Below, in pieces: positions 23,151 to 35,510 of a stretch of DNA of 64,000 nucleotides. Position 1 is the first letter of the stretch; each line of letters starts with the position of its first letter. The notes under the pieces were generated by a model that saw nothing but the letters and a program-made list of their open reading frames with translations, was not told where the DNA came from and searched no databases. The stretch is from contig OZ199838.1 in NCBI GenBank assembly GCA_964304625.1, positions 8,928,001 to 8,992,000 on the forward strand. The letters are read 5' to 3'. The stretch comes from Kudoa neothunni. Taxonomy: Eukaryota; Cnidaria. The translations under genes were made by a program, and so were the position numbers.

Positions 23151-23408
23151 TATAACTGTTTGGTGCAAATTTGGGATCAAATTTTGTTATGTACAAACAT
23201 AACATGGGCTTAATATATATCTCAAAAGATGAAAAAAAGGTCTTAAAACCATAAAAATTTTTTCCATGAATAACACCAATTGATAGATAATTAATTTTTA
23301 TGAATTTACGTGAAATTTGAACCGAAAAAAAATTGGTCTAACCTAAGTAATTGACGATGTATCACGTGGGTGAGTTCGTGGAGCCCAGGGTTGTCCTTTA
23401 AAGGTTAA

Positions 23409-23574
23409 ATATTGGTTGATAATTTTCACGTAGTTGGGGATCCTATTGTGGGTTTTAATTTAAAGTTTAGATTTTCCTTTATCGGATAATTATTACAACA
23501 ATTCAAAATTTGACAAAGATAAAAAAATTAATATAAATAAAGAAGTGACTTTTTGAATGATAAAATAATATTTA
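23409..23574. other. Short spacer
   Basis: AT-rich sequence with no recognised feature between piggyBac 2 and hairpin repeat copy B. Confidence 0.4.
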
Positions 23575-23700
23575 GTCATTAGTTTGAACTATATTTAATT
23601 ATTACTGACCTTTAAGAGTGAAGCGATAGGCCAAGAATAATTAAATGTTGCAGATTCTACAAAAATTAATATTTATACAGCACGATGAATATGAATTTCT
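23575..23700 (+). repeat. Hairpin repeat family, copy B
   Basis: Inverted arms TTAATTATTACTGACC / GGCCAAGAATAATTAA, with a loop containing AAGAGTGAAGCGAT in the same orientation as copy A, then GCAGATTCTACAAAAATTAA. Confidence 0.5.
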
Positions 23701-25941
23701 CGGATTAAAAATTTATACCACGCACGTGTATATAAAATTCAGAATTAAAATTTACCATGCCAACTAGTCATTATCCTCTGCTTTTTCAAACATAGATGAA
23801 TAATGCCAATCTTAACGATGGTTTATCCGTTAAAAATGCAATCTAATTTGGGGTCTATTGGATTTTGCTATTGGCCCCAACACGTTAATTGGGCCATTCC
23901 TTTAGTTTTATTTCACTTAAAGAAATATTAAAATTGTGTTATTAAATTGTATATCATTAATGGAATTATTTTTAAATGGATATTAAATCTACAAGATCCT
24001 TAATTGTATACATCAGAAAAGACATGGAATTATTTATTATTAATAGGAGCTAAATGCACGCACAAAAATAAAATATACCTTGGGGATGTAATTTTTAAAA
24101 GCTTATTTTTATTTCTAATAAATTGACATAAAATATTGTAGAGTATAATTATTGATATTTCATGAATACCGTACGTCGGAGTTTGCACCTAATCTTTAAG
24201 ATAATATAAGAGGATATCACAAACCAAAAGTTATAAAAAAATATTTAATTATTTTCTATTTGTATTACATTAGCAGTGTAAATTGTTTATCATAATTTTA
24301 CATAGGTTATTTTCAGGAATATGACAAAACATTACAATTATAATTAGCTTATCGGTCATGTATCGTTTAAAAAAAGAAAATCGAATGAGATTGTAGATAA
24401 GTTTATATTTTTGATTAATAATCTAAACTGTCGTTACTTTTAAAGCCATAGATTGTTCGAGAGCTAATTGTTTTGCTATCTTCTATATTCTGATATTTTG
24501 TATCGTTTACAGTGCTAATACTTGTGTTGGATTAACGCTATATGCTTTGGCATTTACAACAACTCCATTCGAGATAAATGTCACAATCAATTACTGAATA
24601 ACCATTTGGCAATTTTTTTTACAGATATTGCCTGTATATCGAACGGTTCTTTTCTTATATTTTGCTTAAGATTGAATAGGACATCTTTGCTAAAACAAGT
24701 GAATATCTTATTTAATGGGATTCTCGGGTCAAGTATCCCATCACTTATGTTGTTTCAACAAAACTTCCACGCATTTTTCCTCGATTATAGCTTTTCGATT
24801 AAAAACCCTAACAGCGGGATCTTTACTAACAAACCAAATAAGAATTTCGGAAAAGAACTATATTATTCCATTTAATAATAGAGTTATTTAAATTTTTGTT
24901 TCTCTATTAAATTAAAAACCGATTTAGTGTAATAAGATGATTTTTATGTTCCTATTGTTGTAGTAGATGAGCTCTTGGGGCGACCGTTGTGTTGAATTCT
25001 AGTAGGAAGAACTAATACTGAAACAAATATAAACCAATAAATATCTTATGTGAAAACCTGAAATATGATTATTTATAACGATGTCATAATTCAATTTCTT
25101 AAATATTATTATTCTCAACAACGTTAGTCTCAATATACTCTTAACTTGCATTAGTGTCCATTACGCAAATATTATCACGTTAAAGCTCCCACGCGCCCTT
25201 GAGTATTTTGAACTCAAAATGTATTTATAAATTGAATATTTGAAAACAAATATTACGACTAATTGTTTAATAATAGTTATTCGTCTGGCAAGATTATTTT
25301 CATATAATCACGTAATTTCATACTCAATTGACACTATCATATCCATCAAATTAAAAAAAACTTATATCGTATTTATAATGATATTAAATGTTACTTCAAA
25401 TGAAATAAAACTAAAGGAATGACCCAATTAACGTGTTCGAGCCAATAAACATTGCGTAATAACTATTAGATCTGAAAAAATTTTGTAGCCCTCCAACGAT
25501 CTGATGAACCAACGCTTTAACGATCTTTGAGGAAAAATGGATCCAGACTCTTGGAAAGAAATTATATGTAGAATTTTACAAAGTTTATATATAGCGTTGG
25601 AAAAATTTGTCATGGGAAAAATATAAATATAAGTGACAATCATTCATTTAATCCAGTTATAATCTGATTTAAGATAATCTCACAACGCTTCAGGTTGTTT
25701 GAGGAAAAACACGAATTTTGCAATGTGGCTCCTTGCGACCCTCAGAGTTATATTTTATGTAGGAGGTTCTTATCCTGCAATCTCTAATTTTCGGGATTAA
25801 TACATTTATAAGCTCAAAAATAATCCAACGAAATATTAAATTTATTTTCTCTTTCCTTGAAAAAGTCATTATATTGTTTTGAACTTTCGTTGCTAACATA
25901 GAGGTTACATTGATAACTTAAAAACAACACTAAATTTTTAC
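23701..25941. other. Gene-poor DNA; possible exon near 24.6-24.9 kb
   Basis: Mostly AT-rich. A + strand frame closing at 24875 (about 24612-24875, after a tttttttacag acceptor) reads IACISNGSFLIFCLRLNRTS and on to a polar tail. The hydrophobic composition could mark a membrane-protein exon, but there is no family match and no start, so it is not called as a gene. Confidence 0.25.
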
Positions 25942-28040
25942 CAGACAATGCACTTTCGTTCGTGTTCGTGTCGCCATGACAGTTTGAATTAGCCGTTTGA
26001 GCAATTGAATATCAAGATACTTTTTCCTTAAAGGGGACTTTTTAATTACCATATTGAGGATATTAGTATTAACTCACAGGGTCGAACTAACACAAGATAT
26101 TTCGTTGACTATAGCTGTACCTTGTTTATAATGAATATTTTAATTAAATTTCTTAAAAATATTTGATAATCATTTAAGTAAGTGAATTTAGGTTAGTAGG
26201 TGTTTATTAAAATTGAAGTAATTAAGTTCTAGATCAAGTTATAAGGTAAGATAAAGAATCTAAAAACAACATTTTGAGCGTCATTTTTTAACTATTCTTA
26301 TGCGATCGTGAAAAATTAAATAAATGAATCTCTAAAGCAATGATTAAACTAATTGTTATAACTTCCAATTTCGGTACCAAATCCCAAATACAACATAATC
26401 AGCACTTGAAAAATCTTCGATAGATTTCTAAAAACCAATGAAAACTTACTCTATTATTCTTCCATTAACTTTTAAATTGATTATGTGTCGTAAAAACATT
26501 TTTAATAATGTTTCGTTTTCAAAATTATATGATTCAGCCATTTAAATAAGCTTCACACATTTAATAATAATAAATTATCTTCTATATCATTATTTATATA
26601 TACACTATAAACTTTTTACAAAAGTATCTAAATTAAATGATAAATTTTTTAGTTTATATATTTTTTAGATGATAACTGATTTGAATTAGGAGTTAAATTT
26701 TAATAGTAACCAAATGATCAGCTTTTTAATTTCACTACAGTAAAAATCTGTAAAAAAAATTTGTTATCAATTAATTTTTCAATAGTTATTTTTTAAAGGG
26801 TTAAATTAAAGTAATAAAAAAATGAAATAAAAATACCATGTAACTAAGATAGTGCCGAGTAAACTTAATGTAGTAGTCTTCGTATTTTTGGATACATATG
26901 GCTTATAAAATTTTCTATTTAATCTGATTTAATATTTTCACAATTAACTATTACATTTTAAAGTTTCTATTTTATTACGTACGTAAAAAATACGTATATC
27001 AACTTATATAGGTTAATTGAATGGATTAGCGTATTTTTGGAGTTGTTTTGAGAGATTTTTCAATGTAAGTATTTTCGATACCGAGTTACGTTGCGCCATT
27101 GACGCTAGTTTTCTTATATAGTAGATGTAAATGCACGCTGTTTTAGCTAATCACACGAAATTTGAATGACTCCCTCAATATCGAAATTTCGAATATTCAA
27201 TAGTCTCGACATTTGTATTTTTAAACCTCTATTCAAGATGTTTTCCTGGAATATTGATGATGTGAAAAAAAGTTTAGATAATGGTGCTCTCTACCCGCGG
27301 AATATGTCTAACGCTAAGACCAATGAATGAGACAATTTTCCATCCTTATTTACCAGCGACGGAGACGAAATCTCCCAATTCAACTTAATTATTTGCATGA
27401 AATGCAATGGATAGTTTGGATATAAACCTATGGCTGGCAATCGTCAATCCATCAACCAGAATATATTTCACCTCAAGTTCAAATTTACATCAATGTTCAA
27501 ATTTACTCTCGTTAAGCTATATATTTAGAGGTTTTTAATAAAATAAACATTTTTTGAAATAAAAACTCATAATAATTAAGTTCCTATCAAACAATAACAT
27601 TTGTTATGTAGTAACAAGCACTAGAAATTTTTATTCATAGGAAATCACACTATTTTGTCGCTTAAATCTGTCGGATCACGCATTACATTTTTCATCACGT
27701 TCACGTTCACGATTTTTAGAAATCATGATAATAAATTTATATATCCTAGAATCAACTAAGACGATTTGAATATGATATATAATTCGAATTGAGAAAAATT
27801 ATTAAGAATACGATTTCGTAATGTAAATGGCATAAATATTTGTTATTGTTTTCTTAAGGATTGCCTTATTACTAGCATAAAATTTAAGGGGTCATAAATT
27901 TCGATATATCTCAAAAACTCAACTTCCCCACATAAAACCCATGAATATGGTTTCGTTCATGTTTCGTGCTAAAATTTAGGGCATGGTATTTAATTCGTGA
28001 AAACTCTAAAACGAACGAATACACGAAAGTGTATTGTCTG
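25942..28040. mobile_element. 2.1-kb inverted-repeat element, family unknown
   Basis: The ends are inverted copies: CAGACAATGCACTTTCGT at 25942 and CAGACAATACACTTTCGT (reverse complement) ending at 28040, one mismatch in 18. Beyond this both ends hold TTCGTTCGTG-like subterminal repeats. The flanks AATTTTTAC and AATTTCATC resemble each other weakly, compatible with a worn 8-bp duplication. The interior has no recognisable transposase. A hAT-like non-autonomous element is possible. Confidence 0.5.
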
Positions 28041-28392
28041 AATTTCATCCACTAAATTTTAATTATTTCCCCGATTCATTCAAGAAAATTTTTCACAAAT
28101 ATGAAATTTAAGTGGAACCATTAATTCTCAAAAAATTCAAATAAATGCTCGAATTAATCCCCTAATCGTGATTAGTTTTGTATCTTCGTTGTTATATAAA
28201 TATGTATTTTTCATTTCAACTAGTAATATTTTGGCATTAAGTCATCATAACTAATTAATCAATACTCATTTTAAGAATTTAATGTTACAAAATAAAGGCT
28301 GCAATAAAAATAGAATTCAGGATACAGAATGTTTAATAAGGTTTTATACGTCCTTCATTATTTTTGACACATCCTTTATCCTTTATCTACTA
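28041..28392. other. AT-rich spacer
   Basis: Nothing recognised between the inverted-repeat element and the hAT at 28393. Confidence 0.4.
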
Positions 28393-31245
28393 TAGGGGTG
28401 GGCAAACTACTATTCGCGAAAAGGCTCAACACCAGTCGCCAAAAATTATGTTTATTTCTAAAAAATTTAAATTTATATACCTAATTCTCATAATTAAAAT
28501 GTTTATTTTAGTTTAATGAACTTTAATGTTCATTGTATTTAATAGTTTTAAAATAATTCATCACAAACGTCATGCCTAAGTGAATTAAGTATTAAAATTC
28601 TAATATTGCTAAAAACAATCGTTCCAAAGGAGAATATAGTTAAAAAAATAAGAAATAATTTCATATCATAATGTAATTTCTAAATATTATCTTTTACGTT
28701 TGGGCTATAAAGGGATCATCGATAAAAGGACTATATATATTAAAATGATCTCAAATATCTAATAAATAACATCAGTCATAAAAATTAAAAAATCACTCCT
28801 TATTTGTCCTCTGGAGCTAATTAATTGTGATATAGTAAACTCACTATAAATTATTTTCTACCAACTTTTAAAATCGCAATGTAGACTTCGTTTAACCGGT
28901 ATTCATGGATCTACTGATCGATGAGCTGTTTCTATTCAAATTATGTCGGGTTTTATATACATAGGGATAAATAATTTTTACCATAATTAAGTGATGTAAC
29001 TAACAAAACATAACGCTCTCAAAAAAAGGTGAAAAATAAGCCGAAAGAGGACATTATAAATAGCGGTTACCCCTTTTATACCCTTGCCGAAACATTCTTT
29101 AGTATACAATGTTTTTTGAGATGACTAGTTTCAATCAATCTAAAAAAAGAAAAATTGAAGACTAATGTCGAAGTTTCAATCACGAATGGGCTGAAAAGTA
29201 CTTGTTTAACAACATAAATAATAAAACTGTATGTTTGACTTGCCGTGACATACTCGCTGTTTACAAAGAATAAAACTTGAACACCCAGTATCAGACTGAA
29301 TATTCCAATTTGTCACAGGAAGAATTGAAAAATAAGGCATCTGATATAGTACGAAATTTAAAACGAAAAGCAAAATTCATTTGAAAAAGCAACATCCATA
29401 CAAAGAGATGCAACGGTGACTAGCTATATGCTTTCCCAAAAATTAGCAAAATGTAACAAGGCATTATTGGATAGGGAGTTTATTAAAGAGTTTTTTATGG
29501 ATGGTGTTAACGTTGTGTGTGCCCCCAGTCATCTCGAAAATTGAAACTATTCCTCCATCATGAAGAAAAATCGTTCGAAAAAATTATTAATTTTGAGTAC
29601 TATTCTATTGGTTTGGACGAAAGTGCATATGCTACCGATACCGCTCAATTACTCATTTTTGTAACAGGAATTGACCATAATTTCGAAATTAACGAGGAGT
29701 TCTTTATCACTTGAATCTTTGAAGAATACCAAAACTGGACAAGATTTTTTCGATAGCGTTATGAATAGTTGGAACAGTTCTGGTTTAAGCTTGGACAAAC
29801 TCATCAATGTCACTACTAATAGAGCACCTTCACTCGTGGGAAAACACTCTGGGCTAATAAAACTGACGAACGATAAAATCAATGAAGATTTCCCATCACA
29901 TAAAATTTTGTTATTTCATTGTATCATACACCAAGAAACATTGTGTAAATATTCATTGACATTCAAGCATGTTTTGGACCCTGTAGTGTGTGCTGTTAAT
30001 GTGGTAAGATCAAGGGCTCTTCTACATAGGCAATTTAGGAGCTTTTTAGAGGACAACGAATCTGATTTTACCGATATACTCCATTACACTAATGTACGAT
30101 GGTTAAATATGGATCCTAAAAACCGAAATTTCCCCCTTTTTGAACATAACGGACACTAGTTGCGATTTTGTTGATAAAATCAAGAATCATGCATGGTTAC
30201 GTGATTTCGCATTCGCAGTAGATATGATGAAAAAGATGAATGACTTGAAAGTAAAATTACAAGGAAAGGCTTATTTGTTCACGAGTTATATTTGGAAGTG
30301 GAATCCTTCCAAATAAAACTTCAGTTATTTTCCAATCAACTTAAAAATCAAAACTTTGCCCATTTTCCAACATTGAAGGTTCAAAATCCCCCAAAACATT
30401 TCGTGACAACTATAGTTCCCAGCTAATAGAGTTTAAAGAAGAGTTTGCCAGAAGATTTTCCGATTGTAGGTTGAACGAAAGTGACTTTACTTTGCTCTGT
30501 TCGCCTGTAACAAGTGACATTGAAACATTCCCAGAAGAACTGCAATTAGAATTAATAGACCTGCTAGCCGACATTTCCCTAAAAAAACATTCGAACCAAA
30601 AAATTTGATTAAATTTTACTCTGCTACCAACAATGAAAGTTCCTTAATTTGATAAGGTTTGCCAAAGGAATGTTTTTTATTTTTGCATCAACATATATAC
30701 GCAAGAAAACGTTCTCTGTAATGAAAATAAACATGTCTCAAAATAGAGCGATAATGACAAACTTCAATCTTCACTCGATTTTGAGAATAAGTATAAGCTC
30801 ATTAAAACCTGATTTTGATAAAAGTATTAATGATAGCTGCCAGTTCCATAAATCGCATTAGTTCTTTTTATTTAATAGTATGTTTTTTATGATGTCTGTT
30901 TTTATTTGTCTGCGAATGAAAAACTCTACCTATTAAATTAAATTATTATAGAAAATTTTATAACTAGAATACTTTACGTTGTTTTTAAGAAGACAAATTA
31001 TTTCAAATTTTCGGAATAAGGCCTATTTTAAAAGCTCATACGATTTTGAAATTTATCCTTGTGTAAGTAATACTTAGGGTTGTAATAAGTAAAAATATTT
31101 AGGAAAATATTAAAATTTATTTTAATCAATGGAAACATGCAATCGATAAAAAATGAGTTCTAAAACATTTTCCATCTTTTATCATTACAAGAAGCTATTT
31201 TTTATGGGTGCGGTCCGCGGACCAATAAAGTTTTCCCCACCCCTG
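28393..31245 (+). mobile_element. Dead hAT transposon (GTF2IRD2/ZBED-like transposase)
   Basis: Ends TAGGGGTGGGCAAACT (left) and CAGGGGTGGGGAAAACTTTA (right, reverse complement) are hAT-type terminal repeats. The flanking octamers ATCTACTA and TTTTACAA match at five of eight positions. A degraded hAT transposase lies between. At 2.85 kb it is close to a full-length element. Confidence 0.7.
29108..30861 (+). pseudogene. hAT transposase remnant
   Basis: The start region reads MTSFNQSKKRKIED and, after a stop, NHEWAEKYLFNN and a zinc-finger piece VCLTCRDILAVYKE. From ~29580 it reads YYSIGLDESAYATDTAQLLI, holding the first catalytic Asp. 29671-30159 gives LDKLINVTTNRAPSLVGK (where the second Asp region reads TTNRAPS), HCIIHQETLC and RALLHRQFRSFLEDNESDF. 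The 3' end (30649-30861) matches the dimerisation region (KTFSVMKINMSQNRA, LHSILRISISSLKPDF). This layout is that of the hAT group domesticated in vertebrates as GTF2IRD2. Many stops and frame changes are present. Confidence 0.75.
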
Positions 31246-33738
31246 TTTTACAAGCTTCTTTTAAAAAATATACTCATGAACGCAGACATTAGATCTCTTA
31301 ATTGAACCTCAACATTACTCATAAAAAGCCTTTCTAACTTTCGCAAATTTTGTTAATAATAATTATAATTTTTATATAAAAAGTAAGAAAGAAACACGTA
31401 AAAGGCTATTTTCCTACCCGCGTTTATACATAAAATAGTTAGAAACCATCCTTTTATGGGTGAAAAAACAATGTACACCGTAAATTTACAAAGAATAAAA
31501 GCCGAAATGGAAAAATCTGATAGCAAAAAATTCAAAAAATTACATTTTGATTTGTTGCTTAATCTATTTTTGAAATATATCAGAATCAAATAGTATTGCG
31601 AAATTACCTGATTTGAAACAAAGTCTCCAACTGCACGTATAAAAGAATCTCTCACGTGATTGTATTGGATCTTGTGATATCCTATTTTTTCCATAAACTA
31701 AAACAATTCAAATGTAACAATCCCTGTTTATCATCAATAATTACATCTTTAGTATTTTTAGCAGAATTCTTCGAGGTAATATATATTATTTGAGAATTAG
31801 CATCCATAACAACAATTAAGAACTATGCAATTTTCATATACATATAATAAAAAGCAATAAAACTTTTTCTATTCCATCAGAGCAACCAGATATCGTAGCG
31901 CAAGGTGTACAAACGAGAGGGATGCCCGAGTGAAGTAGTGAAAGAATGGTTGCGTTTATTGCGCAAAACAATACCTTAAGCAAATCATAGATTTTTAGTG
32001 TAATTGTTTAATTTGTATTACATCATTTTTATTGTTTTGTTTTAGAACACGAACTATTACATACAACGAGGAAGAATTAATTTTTTCGACGAACACACAA
32101 CTTTTCAGTACATTTTGTATAATTGTAGAGTAATATTTTTCCATGAGATCTATATCTCCAATATAAAAGAGAAAACAAATGAAGAACTAACTCAATCCAA
32201 AAAGGTTGTTGTAAAATTTCACGTCAATATTTACTTTGTTATCTTCTTCGACATTTGGATTATTATTTGGACCATATATTATAGCCAAAACAGAAGTCCC
32301 ATCTATTTTTAGTTGAAATATTCCAAATCATCTAAATAAGAAAATAACTGTATGAAAATGATGCAGATCCGTCATTTGAACTGTTTTCTAGTAAACACGA
32401 AGTGAACTCCACCATATTTCACGCATGCGGATGCACGTGTGTAAATTTTGTCATAATTAATTTCTGTGTACCAGAAAATCAAATTTTCTAAGTATATTCC
32501 AATCTGAGAAAATGTAAGGCTGATAAAAGTATACCTTGTGATTCTAAGAATTCATCATGAGAATACATGTTTGTCACTCTAAATTTTAACGATAATATAA
32601 TTCACGGAGATAAGATATTATAACTTTACTGTAGAATGAATTGTAGGAGTATGATGGATATATGCCTAGAATGAACATTTAATCTGAGATAGAACCAAAA
32701 CATGGGACTTTTGCACGCCTTGAGTTCAATAATTCTACAAATAATACATATTGAACGACCGAAGCTAAGTGAAAGAAACCTAAAATCTTATATTAAAGTT
32801 TTTTCAATTTTGTGGATATGAAGCTACATCGAGTCACAATAGAAATGTGATACTGGAGCACACAGAGAAGATCGATTATCCCTCTAATAAATGTGAAAAT
32901 ATTAAATTTTTTAATTGTTACCTCTTTTCGTAAAACGACCTAGAAACAAAAAGTTATATCGATACTATTCAAAAATTCGTTGGAATCACTAAGAAACCCG
33001 ATTACAAATTTTGTAAAATATCAAATATAGTAACCTACGTGTTTTGCGTGATCAAAAGGGAAACCATAATTAGTACTAAATAAATAAAACATTTTAGCCG
33101 TGTAATCAAAAATTACAATTTGTTTATTACATCAACCAATGAAATCCATATTTTCTATAAATTTATTATGTAATTATCTTTCTTTTCATAATTGAAATCT
33201 ACACATTGAAATAATGATAAAGCCAACTTGTAGTCGGATAAATTCTTGCGGAATTTTAGATGCTTAAATCTAAAATATTATGTTTTTTCAACAATTCCAA
33301 AGACTACTTTTGGAAAAAATAATTATCAATTCTTACAATTCTCTCTTAATCCTTAATGTGTGTAGTCTTGAATGACTTCATTTTCATTTTCTCGTGCTTC
33401 ACTCGATAAACTAGCTTTGCTGACTTCGAAAAAAATTCTCCAAGTACTATTTTAAATCATTATACAATTTTCAGAATCAGGCAAGTTTTAATTAGAAGCA
33501 ATACTTAGTCTATTTTCCTAAATTTATTAAAAGATTTTTCGAACTACTTGAAAAGGATTTATGGTTTTATTCGACCCAAAAATTATTTTAATAACAGTTT
33601 TCACAGAATTTTTGGTAAAATATATTCAAAAGTATTCACTTAAACATCGTTAAATATAATTTTACAAATTACTAAAACTTTTGATTGTCCGTTGATCTAA
33701 TGTGGACTCCCGCAATTCGAGTGTGTTGTCAGAACAGA
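31246..33738. other. Gene-poor AT-rich DNA
   Basis: No supported gene. A minus-strand stretch at ~31694-31608 between an acceptor (gttttag) and a gtaatt donor reads MEKIGYHKIQYNHVRDSF, which could be an isolated exon; no partner exons were found. Confidence 0.3.
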
Positions 33739-33740
33739 TA

Positions 33741-34439
33741 CAGTAGGTGACATATGGTTCGTAATGACATGTAGTTCGTAATTTGAGAAAATGATACAAA
33801 ATTAACGTACATATAAGATTATAATAATTTATTTATTCCTCAAGCTATTTAAAAACATTTATTTGACCTTTAAGAATACAAATAAAATATTTCTAAATTA
33901 ATTAATCAGGTTTTTAATGATTATTTTGTAGTGACGTGTAGTTCGTAACTTTTCAGGTGCGTTAATATTTTCGTTTTCGATTAGTGGCGAAATGGAGGAT
34001 AAAATTAAAAATTAAGTTTGGACATTAAAAAAGAAATATGAAATAATAAAGATTTTCAAAAACTAGTGAAGGTATGGGCGGAAACAATATTGCAAAAGAC
34101 GCCAATATTAATGATTTTATAAGTGATGGTAACTGTCACAAAGTAGAAAAGTTTCGTAAGTATTACTACAGAGAACGAAAAATTATTCCGTTCTAAATTG
34201 CCTCTCTCATTTGTCTGATTTAAGACATTATTTGAAATATCAAGGCCGAAATAGTTATAAACATCAAACGGATATTGAACGATAAGTTTATAATGTAATT
34301 GTCAGAAAACTTAAAAATATTACTATAACTAAGTAATTTCCTTCAAAATAATTTATCATTATAGTTGATTCATATCATTTATCTCTCTGACACATTTCGC
34401 GCGCAATCTTAGAAATTACGATCCACCCCTCACCCACTG
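33741..34439 (+). mobile_element. Pogo-like element with remnant N-terminus
   Basis: Inverted ends CAGTAGGTGACATATGGTTC and CAGTGGGTGAGGGGTGGATC (reverse complement) are flanked by TA on both sides (33739-33740, 34440-34441). Inside, around 33990-34195, broken frames read MEDKIKN and LKKKYEIIKDFQK, like the N-terminal DNA-binding helix of pogo/Tigger transposases. It is 699 bp and non-autonomous. The ends resemble those of the MITE at 56404. Confidence 0.6.
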
Positions 34440-34441
34440 TA

Positions 34442-35500
34442 ATGACTAAATCAGAAGGCAGAAATATATATATACTTAAATCCTCCGCTGTAATGAATTT
34501 TTCGTAATGAAATTTAAAAATGGTCTAATATATTTATATTTTGACATTTAAAAATAAACTTTTTCTGCAGGAGGAAAAATATAACGAACATTATACATTT
34601 TATGGGGGAAATGGCTAGTTTTATCTTGAGTTTTTTCCCGAAATTTAATTGATTTTATTTATATTGAATTTAATATTTTCCATTCTTAAATGATGGTTCG
34701 ATATCGTTAAAGACAATACTTAAACGACTCTATTCGTTACAATAAGATTAGTATCAAACAATCAGTAAAAATAATAAATTTGTTTGGGATATAATTTAAT
34801 CTTTATTTTGTTTTTTCACATTTATATCTGGAATAACAGGGGTACTATTTAATTAAGTCGGTTTAATTTATTATTTAGCTTCTTTAAATGCTGAGAAGAT
34901 CGATTTTTAAAATAGGGGGACACTATACATATGTTGTACAATAAAAAACTATTTTAACTTTATCATTGACCACCGCATTATATCATCTAAGGGAGAATGT
35001 CAATTTTAATTGAATATCTCTTTAACATCAGCGAATTATAATCCTATTATTTAAACCGTGTGATCCGTTAAAAAAAATTTAAACCCGAAAAATTCACTTC
35101 TTGGTGAATGATTTTAGATTTTCTGATAATGCGAAAACATTTTAAAAGATTATTTCGACGCCATAAATTATTGAAAGCTCCATAAAACATTGTCAATAAG
35201 AAAAAAAATATGTCATACATGTGCACATGCCAACACATACGCTGACAGACAAGGATTTTTATATAAAGAAAATAACAACCGTATACTTTACTATTGTTCT
35301 ATCTAGATTGCGAAATAGAAAATAATACTTTTTTTAATGAAAACTATTCAAGTTGCAAAAAATAATTAAAACCATATTCATAGTCCTTGTCCAAAAAATT
35401 TCACGTTATTATTAATTAGAAAAAGAAACCTCTAAAAACAACAAAACAAGTAATCATATAATAAATATAGATAGATGGAAGAAAATTTTCTATGCATAAT
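34442..35500. other. AT-rich spacer downstream of the ENTPD-like gene
   Basis: No feature recognised. Confidence 0.4.
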
Positions 35501-35510
35501 GTGTCGACTT

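Larger units (their letters stand above)
21288..23404 (-). mobile_element. piggyBac element 2, containing an assembly gap
   Basis: Probable ends lie next to TTAA at 21284-21287 (CCTTCATG...) and TTAA at 23405-23408 (reverse complement CCTTTAAAGGACAACCCTGG). The two ends share only short similarity, so the boundaries are moderate calls. The transposase is on the minus strand, and 200 Ns at 21337-21536 remove its 3' part. Confidence 0.55.

Noticed and set aside
24522-24875. 117-codon hydrophobic frame, considered as a chemoreceptor or transporter exon
   Set aside because: No ATG and no family motif; kept only as a note because the composition alone is weak evidence.
31353-31694. 113-codon minus-strand frame starting MEKIGYHKIQ
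   Set aside because: Only the first ~29 codons between a possible acceptor and donor look coding; the rest is AT-driven. No partner exon.
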